A DNA stretch of 64,000 nt from Catenovulum sediminis (GCF_007289895.1 NZ_CP041661.1:124001-188000), one strand, 5' to 3'. Positions 1 through 9,238 are shown, counted from the stretch's first letter. The notes: generated by a model from the letters alone, not told the origin. Numbers and translations: made by a program.

Positions 1-103
1 AACGAATTAATATGTATTTTTCGCCTAAATAGGAGTGAATAAGGCCAATGATTAAAAGTAAGATAGTTCCGATTATCAACATACCGCTTCCATACAGCGT
101 CAT
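1..103 (-). CDS. Small integral membrane protein, 3'-truncated by window edge
   Basis: An open frame on the minus strand starts at an ATG (complement of 101-103) and runs off the left edge. The visible 34 residues hold one hydrophobic segment (LIIGTILLLIIGLIHSYLG) followed by EKYILIR, the kind of N-terminus seen in small conserved multi-pass proteins of marine gammaproteobacteria. A second ATG 15 bases upstream (118) is possible but lies inside a motif repeated elsewhere in the window, so the downstream start is preferred. No clear ribosome binding site is seen. Function unknown. It lies next to transposase debris and may itself be disrupted. Confidence 0.35.
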   Translation of the reverse strand, partial: MTLYGSGMLIIGTILLLIIGLIHSYLGEKYILIR

Positions 104-347
104 GGTAGAACGACCCATTGCTGGGCCGCCCCCATACAGATCCGGACGTGCCCTAATGTTGAAAATAGCACCGTATCCGGCTCTTCATTAATATCATTGC
201 CCGTGTAAAACACAAAGCCCCCTAATACCAATCTACCGAGATCTGCCGATTGCTGACCCGTAGTGGTTTTATTTGAAAATACTTTAACATATCTTTAAAA
301 CCCCGCCAGTTAAAGCTGTGCCTTTGACTGCGCCTATTTAACCATTT

Positions 348-824
348 GTGTCGCTCGTGTTACATACCCATTCTCGCCAACTTGAATTTCATCCGCATGT
401 TCATTGTATCGTGCCTGCGCTGGCTCTGGATAAATCCGGGCAACTGATTAAACAAAAACGCGGACGTTATTTGTTTAATGCCCAAAATTTAGCCAAAGTC
501 TTTAGAGGTAAAATGCACCAAGCCTTAACCGATGCAAAACTCAAAGTACCACGCTCACCTAAAAGCTGGATAGCAGATTGTCAGCATGTCGGGCAAGGTG
601 AAAAGGCGCTCATTTATTTATCTCGTTATTTATATCGCGGCGTGATTGCTGAAAAAAATATTCTAGCGCGTGATAAAACACACCTTACCCAAAGGGTTTC
701 GCCGCAGTCGCAATATTGGATTGCTGCATGGCAATGCCAAACTCAAACGGCGCAAAATTACGAACACCAAGGCCGAAGGTTACTTGCCCGTGCTGCCATC
801 ATGAAATGGTGCGCGCAGGCGTGA
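348..824 (+). pseudogene. IS91-family (HUH/Y2) transposase remnant
   Basis: A 158-codon fragment resembles the middle of IS91-type rolling-circle transposases. It has a HUH motif in HPHVHCIVPA near residue 16, the segment ADCQHVGQGEKALIYLSRYL, and the two spaced tyrosines of YLSRYLYRGVI. These proteins nick single-stranded DNA through the tyrosines and use the histidines to bind metal. The start is a GTG just after an in-frame stop, so the N-terminal zinc-finger part is missing. The reading frame breaks near 797-824, after which residues such as MVRAGVIRKRMN continue in another frame and then stop. It is a decayed copy and not a working gene; intact family members are roughly twice as long or more. 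Confidence 0.75.
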
Positions 825-828
825 TACG

Positions 829-1157
829 CAAACGGATGAATGTTGTGACGAGTTAAAACAAGGAAGTGTTTACGGCTGCATGGATGATGGCTCACCTAAA
901 GCATTAAACAAACTGACAGGAGAAACAAAAACTAACATGAAAACAATGCTTTAAAAATCACGGCCGAAAACGGTCTAGCTTCACTCGCCTTGAAAAAAGT
1001 CAGCCATGACGACAAACCTATTTATTTCCCTATATAAGCAGAACTCAACACCGGGCTTGTGACGTGCAAGGATGCACTAATGCCGTGATTGCAGGATGCA
1101 AAGAAACGGTCCAACAATAGGATTAAGTTGCGGGTTCGCGCAACATATCCTTATTTA
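829..1157. other. Non-coding stretch between transposase remnant and cassette genes
   Basis: No credible gene is seen. All frames are broken by stops, and the stretch probably holds the decayed 3' part of the IS91-like element. Near its right side there is a perfect hairpin (1127-1144). Confidence 0.4.
1127..1144. repeat. Perfect 6-bp hairpin beside the IS91 remnant
   Basis: GTTGCG (1127-1132) and CGCAAC (1139-1144) pair around a 6-base loop. IS91-type elements carry hairpins at their replication origin and termination ends, so this could mark one end of the decayed element. It could also be a chance stem or a weak terminator for the minus-strand gene that stops at 1158. No run of T follows on either strand. 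Confidence 0.35.
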
Positions 1158-1649
1158 TTAGGGCTTTAACCTTCCCTGTATGTTTGACCACACTAAATCT
1201 ACAGGGTCTTTATACGCAGTTAGATTGCATGAGGGAACACCACCACCCACTAAATGATCATTCATTCTTCGTACAAATTTACTTGAAAATTTACCGTCAT
1301 ATTTGGTTTTTAAAACGAGCCAATGGGCTGTTGCGCCACGATATACCGGCTGCTCAACTACATCAACACTTAAGATGTCAGACCATGGAATAAATTCGGA
1401 GGTCAAATCCTCTATCAGCAATCCCTTATGACTTAGAAAAATTCTATTTTTCGATGTTTTATAAAGCCTATAAATTACGAACATAAAGAAAGCCGATACA
1501 GGGAAAATATAAACAGCGACCTCCATGGCCCTTGTAGTAACTCCAGCAATAAAAAGCGGCCACAAAAAAATGCTGGCGGGAAGTGCCATTACTACAGACA
1601 AAACAATCAGATGACCGCTATCTTTTTTGTGAATAATATCCGATTCCAT
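1158..1649 (-). CDS. STM3941-like membrane protein, probable integron cassette gene
   Basis: A 163-residue protein starts MESDIIHKKDSGHL. Two adjacent hydrophobic segments lie at about residues 13-35 and 43-60. A soluble C-terminal part follows with FLSHKGLLIEDLTSEFIPWSDILSV, the PH-like layout of STM3941-type proteins of unknown function. A longer reading frame to 1727 exists, but its extra codons cover the attC-like site, so the ATG at 1649, only a few bases past that site, is preferred. The gene order stop, attC, then immediate start is typical of integron cassettes, whose genes often lack their own promoter. The family assignment is from memory of the pattern and is moderate. Confidence 0.6.
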   Translation of the reverse strand: MESDIIHKKDSGHLIVLSVVMALPASIFLWPLFIAGVTTRAMEVAVYIFPVSAFFMFVIYRLYKTSKNRIFLSHKGLLIEDLTSEFIPWSDILSVDVVEQPVYRGATAHWLVLKTKYDGKFSSKFVRRMNDHLVGGGVPSCNLTAYKDPVDLVWSNIQGRLKP

Positions 1650-1653
1650 GGGG

Positions 1654-1725
1654 CCCCTAACGCCCCAATATGCCGACGAAACGAGCGCAGCGAGTTGAGG
1701 TCGGAGTAATTGGATTGTTATACGC
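1654..1725 (-). repeat. attC-like integron recombination site
   Basis: Read on the minus strand, the site begins with GTATAAC (1723-1717) and ends with GTTAGGG (1661-1655), fitting the R'' and R' boxes of attC sites. Inside them AATCCAA and TTGGGGC form the L boxes with imperfect pairing. CCGAC (1704-1700) pairs with GTCGG (1677-1673) in the inner stem around a CGCTGCGC loop region. It starts 4 bases after the stop of the gene at 1730 and ends 5 bases before the next start, the usual cassette geometry. No integrase gene is in the window. Confidence 0.65.
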
Positions 1726-1729
1726 AAAT

Positions 1730-2083
1730 TTATTCACGACTTTTAAACTTGTGAAGTAAATAGTTAAAATTGGATTTGGCTATACCTAAAGCTTGGAAAA
1801 GCTGAACCGATAGAATTCCGTAAACTAGAGATAAACCAAGTAAGTAAACCAAACCACTATTCAAACCGTAACCCCAAAGCAAAAATGGCGCGGAAGTAAT
1901 TACGGCAACTAGTGCATATAAATTTGGTTTGTTTCTAATAAGATAAACAGTAAAAAGTCCTGCCACTACCGATAAAAATATAGAAGTAAAAAGACCAACA
2001 AAAGACTCGTCAATATTGGAAATCGCTATAACAATTCCTAAGAAAGCTCCAATGACTACAGCGACTATCAAATTACGTTGCAT
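1730..2083 (-). CDS. Hypothetical four-helix membrane protein, probable integron cassette gene
   Basis: A 117-residue protein begins MQRNLIVAVVIGAFLGIVIA and has about four hydrophobic segments (residues 4-22, 30-50, 55-75 and 77-98) before a basic tail ending HKFKSRE. The ATG at 2083 has an AAGGA motif 5 bases upstream and is preferred over one at 2113, which would read through GTTATACGC, a likely recombination-box sequence. The protein is followed directly by the attC-like site, as expected for a cassette. I do not recognise a family; small membrane proteins of unknown function are common in cassette arrays. Confidence 0.6.
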   Translation of the reverse strand: MQRNLIVAVVIGAFLGIVIAISNIDESFVGLFTSIFLSVVAGLFTVYLIRNKPNLYALVAVITSAPFLLWGYGLNSGLVYLLGLSLVYGILSVQLFQALGIAKSNFNYLLHKFKSRE

Positions 2084-2261
2084 AATTTCCTTTGCGTATA
2101 ACAGCTTACTCATTAGAAGAGCGTATAGAACTTTTTAAAATTGAGTTTATAAACGCCATTCCAATTAGTTTTAAATTAATCATTTCATAAACTTAAGCCT
2201 TGGTTGGCTAAAATGCAACAATATTTTAGGACAGAAACCAAGCCAAATCGACAAAGCTACA

Positions 2262-3710
2262 TTAGCCATTTTCAGCGCTTGTAATCGACTGTTGATATTC
2301 TTTAGGTGTTTTGCCCGTTTGTTTTTTAAATACAGTCGAAAAATAGGCCGAGTTATTAAAGCCTACTTCAAATGCGGTTTCTGTTACCGACATGGTTATT
2401 AGTAAATCCTTAGATTTGTTAATACGCACATCAATTAAATACTGGTTAATGGTTTGCGCCGTTATATTTTTAAATGTTTTAGTAATGTGTGAACGGCTAG
2501 CGCCGATTTCATTGGCAATGTCATTAATGGAGATATCACGGTTATAGTGACTTAAAATATATGTTTTTATTTTATCGACTAAGGCGGTATCTGCAGGCGA
2601 TTCATTAGTTTCACCGCTTAATTGTGCTAAAAAGCTGGCTTCTTGCAGAATAATTTCATCAATATCTTTAAATGATGTTGTGGTTTCTAAAGTTTGCCCT
2701 TTGTCTTCTAACCGTTCGAGTAAATTTGCAGCGTTGCCACTGTTGAATATTGACGCATCAAACAGCATAAACAGTACTTCTTTAGCGCGTACCCGATAGG
2801 TATCGACATTGTGCTGGCTAAAACTTTTTAACGCTTGCAATAAGTTTGTTACCCGGCCAGCGACCAAGCCACTGCGGGCTGCGCTAACGGTTTCTATTAG
2901 TGCTTCACGTTCTTTAAAAGGATAAGATTCGTTAATGCTGGCGGGGTAATACTCGGTAAATTTAGTATTTAACGGTGCCGCGTATTGCGCGATAGCAAGC
3001 GAGTTTTGGTGTAAATAATGCTGCTTTACTTTGTCGTTGGTCATTTGAATATCACGATATATGGCCCACGCCCAAATAATCGCGGTTAAACCCGAACCAC
3101 CATAATAAACACCCCATTGTTCTAACGCATTACCAATGCATATGCAGGTATACAGTAACAAAACACCATATACTAAAACCTCTACATAGCGTTTAATGGG
3201 TCGGCTCAGTATAAACAAACTCGGTATTAACAGTTGGATTGTCACAACAAAAATTTGCGACAGGTAAATATGCTGATTGGTAATGCTGTCAAACAATCGC
3301 GGCCAAGGAGATTGATCAAGGTGGTGAAAATAAAAAGGCGGCGCCATTATAAATAAAGCCGACCAACTTACGCCCAGCGCGATAGCAACAATAAAAAATT
3401 CACGCCGAATTTTAATTTCAGCCTGTATCAGCAGGCCATATAACAGAGCCGGCATACCAACGCTAAATAACAAAACATTTCTAACTAAATCAAACCAGCG
3501 TTTCGCATTATCAATGGGCATGATGTTAATAAGCGGGCCCGATAAAAACAAAATAATGCAGCTGATAAACGTTGCATAAAACGGATAAGCGCTACCAATA
3601 CGTGAACGGACGATAGTAAAATAAATCAGTACCATTAAAAATATATTAGCGGCAATAAAAGGAATGATGGCTCTGAGAAAAGTGTTCCAATCTAATTCTG
3701 TATATATCAT
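2262..3710 (-). CDS. AraC-family regulator with N-terminal membrane domain
   Basis: The 482-residue protein has about seven hydrophobic helices in residues 8-230, a linker, and a C-terminal AraC-type DNA-binding domain at about 378-475. That domain shows two helix-turn-helix segments (ISINDIANEIGASRSHITKTF and VTETAFEVGFNNSAYFSTVF) and the family ending FKKQTGKTPKEYQ. This layout suggests a membrane-bound sensor that binds DNA. It is divergent from the two sulfatase genes across a 373-base gap and is the obvious candidate regulator for them. The signal sensed cannot be read from the sequence. Confidence 0.85.
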   Translation of the reverse strand: MIYTELDWNTFLRAIIPFIAANIFLMVLIYFTIVRSRIGSAYPFYATFISCIILFLSGPLINIMPIDNAKRWFDLVRNVLLFSVGMPALLYGLLIQAEIKIRREFFIVAIALGVSWSALFIMAPPFYFHHLDQSPWPRLFDSITNQHIYLSQIFVVTIQLLIPSLFILSRPIKRYVEVLVYGVLLLYTCICIGNALEQWGVYYGGSGLTAIIWAWAIYRDIQMTNDKVKQHYLHQNSLAIAQYAAPLNTKFTEYYPASINESYPFKEREALIETVSAARSGLVAGRVTNLLQALKSFSQHNVDTYRVRAKEVLFMLFDASIFNSGNAANLLERLEDKGQTLETTTSFKDIDEIILQEASFLAQLSGETNESPADTALVDKIKTYILSHYNRDISINDIANEIGASRSHITKTFKNITAQTINQYLIDVRINKSKDLLITMSVTETAFEVGFNNSAYFSTVFKKQTGKTPKEYQQSITSAENG

Positions 3711-4083
3711 TTATTTTTTAAGCTCATTATATTTGGCCAAACCTGAATTGGGTTCATGCTAAATGCAAGTCGGTGTCTAACTTAAAGTTACAGCGCTTCA
3801 ATTTACGTGTCGCTATTTTACGGCGGCGGTTTAATTAAACTTTAAATATAGGCCAAAAGCCTATTTCTAAAATAAAATTTCACGTTATTTTTTATAAAAC
3901 CATAAAGCAAGCATTCCCATATCCCTCTGTAAAATAATAACTTTTTAAAAAAATAAAATTTTAGCTGATTTTTAAAGCATGATTTTAGCTAAAGGTTAAC
4001 ACTTATGGGGTCATCGGTACCCAGTTAGTGTCATTGCCTTGTTTGAAAACACTAAAAATATTAATTAGCACTGAGAAAAAACC
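3711..4083. promoter_or_regulatory. Divergent intergenic region, AraC-type regulator / sulfatases
   Basis: No gene is seen. The stretch is AT-rich and must hold the promoters of both divergent units. A 9-base direct repeat ATTTTAGCT occurs at 3958-3966 and 3982-3990, spaced 24 bases start to start, a possible pair of activator half-sites on one helix face. This is suggestive only. Confidence 0.35.
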
Positions 4084-5511
4084 ATGTATTTATTGTCTAA
4101 AACCAAGTTATACCTCACTTTATTTTGCTTACATTTAACATTTTCTTTTACAGTAAAAGCAGAACAGCAACCCAACATTTTGTTGATCATTTCAGATGAT
4201 GCGGGTTATCACGATTTTGGTTTTCATGGCAGTAAAACCATGAAAACCCCTAATTTAGATGCGTTTGCTAAACAAGGCATTTTATTTAAACAAGCTTATG
4301 TGACTGCTGCAGTTTGTGGCCCGTCGCGCGCAGGGCTATTCACAGGTAAATACCAGCAAAAATTTGGTTTTGAAGAAAATAACGTTCCGGGCTATATGAG
4401 TGAGTCGGGTTTAACCGGTAACGAAATGGGTTTGCCTTTGTCTGAGTTGACGGTAGCTGACCACCTGCGACAGTTAGGTTATAGCACAGGTTTAATCGGT
4501 AAATGGCATTTAGGCGATCATGATAAATATCATCCAATGCGCCGCGGTTTTGATCATTTTTATGGTTTTAGAACCGGTTCACGCAGTTATTATGCGTACG
4601 ATGAAAACGAGCTTAATAGCCGTCAGAACGAGCGCATGGAACGCGGGTTTAAAGGATATAAAGAACACCAAGGTTATTTAACCGATGCACTTGTTGAAGA
4701 AACAAGCCAGTTTATTTCCCGCTCGGTGCATACCAAACAACCCTTTTTTGCAGTGCTTTCGTTAACAGCTGTGCATGCCCCTATGCAAGCTAAACCTGAA
4801 GATTTAGCACCGTTTCCAGATTTAACCGGCACGCGCAAAATACTTGCCGCAATGAACTTAAACATGGATCAACAACTGGGGTTATTGTTCGACAAACTTG
4901 AACAACTAAACATTGCCGACAATACCTTAGTGGTATTTGTGAATGACAATGGCGGACCTACTGATCAGAATTACGCGAATAACTATCCGTTAAGCGGCAC
5001 TAAAGCCAATCATTTAGAAGGTGGGATCCGAGTCCCTATGCTAATTCGCTGGCCTGCAAAATTACCCGCCAATACTCGTTTTGAATACCCAGTCAGTACG
5101 CTCGATTTAATGCCAACGTTTTTAAGTGTCGCAGGCGCTAATTTATCTGAATTTACTCACTTAGATGGGGTTAATCTACTGCCCTACCTGACAGATAACG
5201 CGCAAAATAAAACACGATCGCGGCCACACAAAACTTTGTATTGGAAAAAAGAAAACCGCGCGGCAATCCGTTATATGGATTGGAAATTATTACGCTTTCC
5301 TGATCGTCCAGCCGAATTGTATAACATAGCTAAAGACGAAGCTGAGCAAATAAACCTTGCCAACCAACACCCAACAATCGTTAAACAACTATACAAAAAA
5401 TTGTTTGAATGGGAGCTCACGTTAGAACGCCCTTTATGGCAGTTAAAACGCGAATTTGAAGGCGCAGCAATGCGCAGAATGGATGATTTTCGTGATCATC
5501 AAGCAGATTAA
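4084..5511 (+). CDS. Secreted type I sulfatase (S1 family)
   Basis: The 475-residue protein has a signal peptide (residues 1-26, cleaved near VKA-EQQ). The metal-binding start ILLIISDDAGYHDFGFHG follows. The sulfatase signature CGPSRAGLFTG has its cysteine at residue 78, which an anaerobic-type or FGE-type maturation enzyme would convert to formylglycine. LIGKWHLG and a late FVNDNGGP motif complete the active site. Such enzymes remove sulfate esters from polysaccharides in the periplasm or outside the cell. It is followed after 49 bases by a second sulfatase, apparently in one operon. No maturase gene is in the window. The sugar target is not evident. Confidence 0.92.
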   Translation: MYLLSKTKLYLTLFCLHLTFSFTVKAEQQPNILLIISDDAGYHDFGFHGSKTMKTPNLDAFAKQGILFKQAYVTAAVCGPSRAGLFTGKYQQKFGFEENNVPGYMSESGLTGNEMGLPLSELTVADHLRQLGYSTGLIGKWHLGDHDKYHPMRRGFDHFYGFRTGSRSYYAYDENELNSRQNERMERGFKGYKEHQGYLTDALVEETSQFISRSVHTKQPFFAVLSLTAVHAPMQAKPEDLAPFPDLTGTRKILAAMNLNMDQQLGLLFDKLEQLNIADNTLVVFVNDNGGPTDQNYANNYPLSGTKANHLEGGIRVPMLIRWPAKLPANTRFEYPVSTLDLMPTFLSVAGANLSEFTHLDGVNLLPYLTDNAQNKTRSRPHKTLYWKKENRAAIRYMDWKLLRFPDRPAELYNIAKDEAEQINLANQHPTIVKQLYKKLFEWELTLERPLWQLKREFEGAAMRRMDDFRDHQAD

Positions 5512-5560
5512 ATTAACCGCAGTCGTTACACATTTAAAGCCCTTGGGGAGTTTTACTAAT

Positions 5561-7015
5561 ATGAAATTATCAAACTTATTTACACGCTTTATCGTGATAA
5601 TCGCGCTTTGCGGTAGCTTTAGCGCAATTGCCGATAATAGACCCAACATCATAGTGATTTTAGCGGACGATTTAGGATATAACGACGTAGGGTTCACCAA
5701 TGGCTCAACACAAATCCAAACACCCAGACTAAATGAACTCGCGGCAAATGGCGTGACTTTTGAAAACGGTTATGTGACACATCCATATTGTGGCCCTTCT
5801 CGTGCAGGCTTATTAACGGGGCGGTATCAAGCTCGCTTTGGCATGGAAAACAACGTATCGTACGCGCCGTTTGATCCACACATGGGCTTACCAACAGAAG
5901 AATTAACCTTTGCTGAGCGCTTAAAAAAAGTGGGTTATCAAACCGCTATTTTTGGTAAATGGCACTTGGGCGCTGCGCCAAAATTTCAGCCTAATCAACA
6001 AGGTTTTGATTATTTTTATGGTTTTTTAGACGGCGGCCATATGTACATGCCAGGGCAAGTGCAAGTGGGCAGCCCGGATGGTTATTGGTCACCTATAGTG
6101 CGCAATAATCTACCGGCTGAATTTGATGAGTACCTAACCACAGCTTTAAGCCGGGATGCCGCCAAATATATAAAACGCAGCGGCGATGAACCCTTTATGA
6201 TGTATATTGCATACAATGCGCCACATGCGCCATTACAAGCACCACAAGAAACCATTAATAAATACAAACATATCAAAAACAAAAATCGCCAAATTTATGC
6301 CGCTATGGTGGATGAAATGGACCAAGGTATAGGCATGGTTGTTGATGCATTAAAAGAAAAAGGCAAGTATGAAAACACCCTAATATTCTTTTTATCGGAT
6401 AACGGTGGTTTATATCCAGACACTTGGTGGCCGAAATTTGACTGGGCTGATAATTCACCCTTTCGCCACGGCAAAGTTGCATTAATGGAAGGTGGTGTAC
6501 ATGTTCCGTTTATCGCACATTGGCCGAATAAAATTAAAAAAGGGTTTAAATTTAATGGCCTTGTATCTGCATTGGATATTGCAGCTACGTCTGTTGCCAT
6601 TGCAAAAGCAGATGCATCAGATGGTTTGCTTGACGGCGTTAATTTAGAGCCATACATGACAAAACGCAAAACCGGAACACCGCATAATGCCTTATTCTGG
6701 CGTTTAGAAGAGGCCGACAATATCTGGGCTGTGCGTACAATGACAGCTAAATATATGCAGCAAGGTTTACCCGGTGTTGGCCGTGCATATTTTGACATGG
6801 TTAATGACCCAACGGAACAAGTGAATGCGGTGGATAAATACCCACAAAAACAAGCAGAATTAGCCAAACTGTGGAATGAGTGGAATAAAAACAACAAAGA
6901 AAACATTTTGCGTCAGTCGAATGAATATAAGAGCGCAGTTCAAGCATTTTATGAACAACTAAATAAGGACGATCGCGCACAAGCTAAAGCGCGTGAAAAA
7001 TATATCGTTAAGTAA
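5561..7015 (+). CDS. Secreted type I sulfatase (S1 family), second copy
   Basis: The 484-residue protein begins MKLSNLFTRFIVIIALCGSF with a signal peptide ending near SAIA. It has VILADDLGYNDVGF, the signature YCGPSRAGLLTG with the formylglycine cysteine at residue 77, IFGKWHLG, and FFLSDNGG. The ATG at 5561 is chosen because GGGGAG lies 11 bases upstream and the signal peptide starts there; the frame is open further upstream but overlaps the previous gene. It is only distantly similar to the preceding sulfatase, so the pair probably acts on different sulfate positions or sugars. Confidence 0.92.
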   Translation: MKLSNLFTRFIVIIALCGSFSAIADNRPNIIVILADDLGYNDVGFTNGSTQIQTPRLNELAANGVTFENGYVTHPYCGPSRAGLLTGRYQARFGMENNVSYAPFDPHMGLPTEELTFAERLKKVGYQTAIFGKWHLGAAPKFQPNQQGFDYFYGFLDGGHMYMPGQVQVGSPDGYWSPIVRNNLPAEFDEYLTTALSRDAAKYIKRSGDEPFMMYIAYNAPHAPLQAPQETINKYKHIKNKNRQIYAAMVDEMDQGIGMVVDALKEKGKYENTLIFFLSDNGGLYPDTWWPKFDWADNSPFRHGKVALMEGGVHVPFIAHWPNKIKKGFKFNGLVSALDIAATSVAIAKADASDGLLDGVNLEPYMTKRKTGTPHNALFWRLEEADNIWAVRTMTAKYMQQGLPGVGRAYFDMVNDPTEQVNAVDKYPQKQAELAKLWNEWNKNNKENILRQSNEYKSAVQAFYEQLNKDDRAQAKAREKYIVK

Positions 7016-7376
7016 ATGCTAAACCAAAGCATGCGCCTAGAGTAATTCCATGTATTGTCTTACTGTCTTTTTTATCTTGTCTCATATTCATTCGTCCTCT
7101 CATCGTTTCGCCCTGCAGTTATTGCAGAACGCGCCATTACAGAGCCGCCCACCAATACCAATCTACCACAATCAACCGTCTGCAGACGGTATCAGTTTAG
7201 TTTAAAAAGTAGGAGTGACAATTCAGAATCAATTTTAGCGTGTTGATCGTGATTTTAAGGGGTTAGCCTTTTCAATCTATTTACAGCTTTAGCTCTGCAA
7301 CTGGCTTTATTAGCGGAGCAGATTCGCCCCCGCATAACCACTGTTAAAACCGACAATCTATGCAGGCAACATTATT
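7016..7376. other. Intergenic region with palindrome and a motif shared with the left edge
   Basis: No gene is credible. The stretch contains a 16-base perfect palindrome (7175-7190). It also holds a motif around 7120-7168 that resembles the sequence at 107-240: a GAACG..CCATT core followed by a GCCGCCC block and the exact 14-mer AATACCAATCTACC. It may be debris of a mobile element. Confidence 0.4.
7175..7190. repeat. 16-bp perfect palindrome
   Basis: ACCGTCTGCAGACGGT is identical to its reverse complement. It lies in the gap between the convergent sulfatase and PEP-CTERM genes, so it is unlikely to be a promoter operator for either. It could be a cruciform or part of mobile-element debris. 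Confidence 0.5.
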
Positions 7377-7979
7377 TTACAATTGCGTTTTTGGCATTTG
7401 AGCATTTGTACTTGAAAATTTGCGAGTGAACAACAAAAAGGCAGTGAGTGCGCATAATCCCCAGGTTGCAGGTTCTGGTACTTCGGCTGCAACCACATTC
7501 ACCGAATAACTTGATTGCGCTGTATCGTCAAAATATCCATTGAAGTCACTTAACGCAAAATCAATGACATCAAAATTAAACAAGCCTGCTTGATTGGTTT
7601 GAAAATTTAGCGAACCTAAGCTAAATAAATCGCTTGTATCAAATGGTCCGGCCGTACCAAAAGTAGATAAAAAGTATTCAGCTTCATTAGCGGCATAATC
7701 AAAAACAAAAGCAAAGGGATCTGCATCGTCATACGCGCTGGATAAAGCAAAGTCGGTAAAACTGGCAATGTCGTTAGAATAAGTAAACCAAACATTAGTA
7801 TCAAACCAAATATCGATAACGTCTGCCGCAGCACTGCCATCGTTTGTTTGATAAAATAAATCAACTGACAGCGTTTCACCCACTGTATATTCAGATTGAG
7901 CTGAGCTAATCAATAACCCTGCGTAACTGTTAAAACTAAAAGCTAAAGCAGCTAGGGTTGAGAGAACTAATTTCTTCAT
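7377..7979 (-). CDS. PEP-CTERM sorting domain protein
   Basis: The 200-residue secreted protein has a signal peptide (MKKLVLSTLAALAFSFNSYA) and an acidic, low-complexity body. The C-terminal sorting signal VPEPATWGL is followed by a hydrophobic helix and a basic tail beginning TRKF. PEP-CTERM proteins are processed by exosortases and often end in the biofilm matrix or outer envelope. No exosortase is in the window. The ATG at 7979 is preferred because AAAGG lies 7 bases upstream; an upstream TTG would use that motif as codons. The N-terminal part (SAQSEYTVGETLSVDLFYQT) resembles cohesin-like or Ig-like folds, which is only a guess. Confidence 0.85.
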   Translation of the reverse strand: MKKLVLSTLAALAFSFNSYAGLLISSAQSEYTVGETLSVDLFYQTNDGSAAADVIDIWFDTNVWFTYSNDIASFTDFALSSAYDDADPFAFVFDYAANEAEYFLSTFGTAGPFDTSDLFSLGSLNFQTNQAGLFNFDVIDFALSDFNGYFDDTAQSSYSVNVVAAEVPEPATWGLCALTAFLLFTRKFSSTNAQMPKTQL

Positions 7980-8218
7980 TGTAATACCTTTCAATAGTTG
8001 TACTTACTTTCATGGCTAAATGGTTAAAACGCTCGCATCCCAGCGACCTTTTGTTAGGTGTTCAGAAATTGCTCACTGCACACCATTGTTTAGTTGCATT
8101 TTGCAACAACATTATGGTTAAATGTTAACAATACAACAAAATGAACATTTTTTGCAATATAATATTTCGTCTCGTTAACGTTTTATAAAAAACAGGGGTT
8201 ACAAGTGAGATTAGTTCA

Positions 8219-9238
8219 ATGAAAGATAAATTAGCGCTTTTTAACTTGTGTAAGAGCTTGAATAAAAGTTTGTTTAAGTTGTTATTTGTTACTTTGCTTT
8301 TCAGTAATCCGTTATTCGCAGATGACAATACAGTTAAGCGCCTTACTTGGGGTCATGTGTATGAAACTTCCGAACCTTTGCATAAATGGGCGGTGTGGGC
8401 AGCGCAAGAAATTAAAAAGCAGACACAAGGTCGATATCAAATACAAGTTTTCCCAACCTCTATAATGGGAAAAGAAGCAGAATTAAATCAGAGTTTAAGT
8501 TTAGGAACGATCGATATTATCTACACAGGCACCAGTTTTGCTGGGCAAAACTACCCACCTATGACATTGTCCGAATTGCCTTATATCTTCAGAGATTATC
8601 AACATTGGCAAAACTTTAACAACAGCGCTTTATTTGAGGAAATGAGCTTAGGTTACAAAAAAGCCACTAAAGGAAATCAAATCGTGGCCAACAACTACTA
8701 TGGCCAGCGACATTTAACAGCAAACAAACCGATAAAAACGCCTGACGATATGGCTAATTTAAAACTACGCGTACCCAATGCCAGCATTTATAAAATGTTT
8801 CCGTTAGCGGTGGGAGCGAACCCGAGTCCTATTGCCTTTTCTGAGGTATATCTGGCGCTACAACAAGGTGTGGTTGATGCACAAGAAAACCCGCTGCCAA
8901 CGATTAAAGCTAAAAAGTTTTATGAAGTGCAAAAATACATTAGCCTCACGGGCCACTTACAAGGCTCTATTTTGACCGTGTTAAGTGATCGTTTGTGGTC
9001 GTCATTAAACACGCAAGACAAAATTATATTTAACCAAGTATTAAAAGAAGCAGCACAAGGCGTCTCGTCTGATACCAGAGCATCCGAATCTGCCCTACTC
9101 GACTGGTTTAAAGCGCAAGGTGTCACGGTATTAACCGTCGATCGCAGTTTGTTTAGAGCAAAAACCTTACCGCGCCATATGGAAATTAAACAATCATTGG
9201 GAGCTGAATTTTATGACAGATTACAAAACATCCAATAG
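8219..9238 (+). CDS. TRAP transporter solute-binding protein (DctP type)
   Basis: The 339-residue periplasmic protein has a signal peptide ending near NPLFA-DD (residue 34). TRAP DctP features follow: WGHVYETSEPLHKWAVWAAQEI, GRYQIQVFP, LGTIDIIYTG, and a ligand-contact region around LKLRVPNASIYKMFPLAVGANPSP. It captures an organic acid, possibly a uronate or sugar acid given the neighbourhood, and passes it to the membrane partners encoded immediately downstream. Its 3' end overlaps the next gene by 26 bases, indicating coupled translation. Confidence 0.93.
   Translation: MKDKLALFNLCKSLNKSLFKLLFVTLLFSNPLFADDNTVKRLTWGHVYETSEPLHKWAVWAAQEIKKQTQGRYQIQVFPTSIMGKEAELNQSLSLGTIDIIYTGTSFAGQNYPPMTLSELPYIFRDYQHWQNFNNSALFEEMSLGYKKATKGNQIVANNYYGQRHLTANKPIKTPDDMANLKLRVPNASIYKMFPLAVGANPSPIAFSEVYLALQQGVVDAQENPLPTIKAKKFYEVQKYISLTGHLQGSILTVLSDRLWSSLNTQDKIIFNQVLKEAAQGVSSDTRASESALLDWFKAQGVTVLTVDRSLFRAKTLPRHMEIKQSLGAEFYDRLQNIQ

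Noticed and set aside
1650-1727. Longer N-terminus for the gene at 1158-1649
   Set aside because: The extra codons are the attC-like site itself.
6295-6906. A 203-codon minus-strand frame inside the second sulfatase
   Set aside because: It lies wholly antisense to a well-supported gene and its product has no recognisable features.
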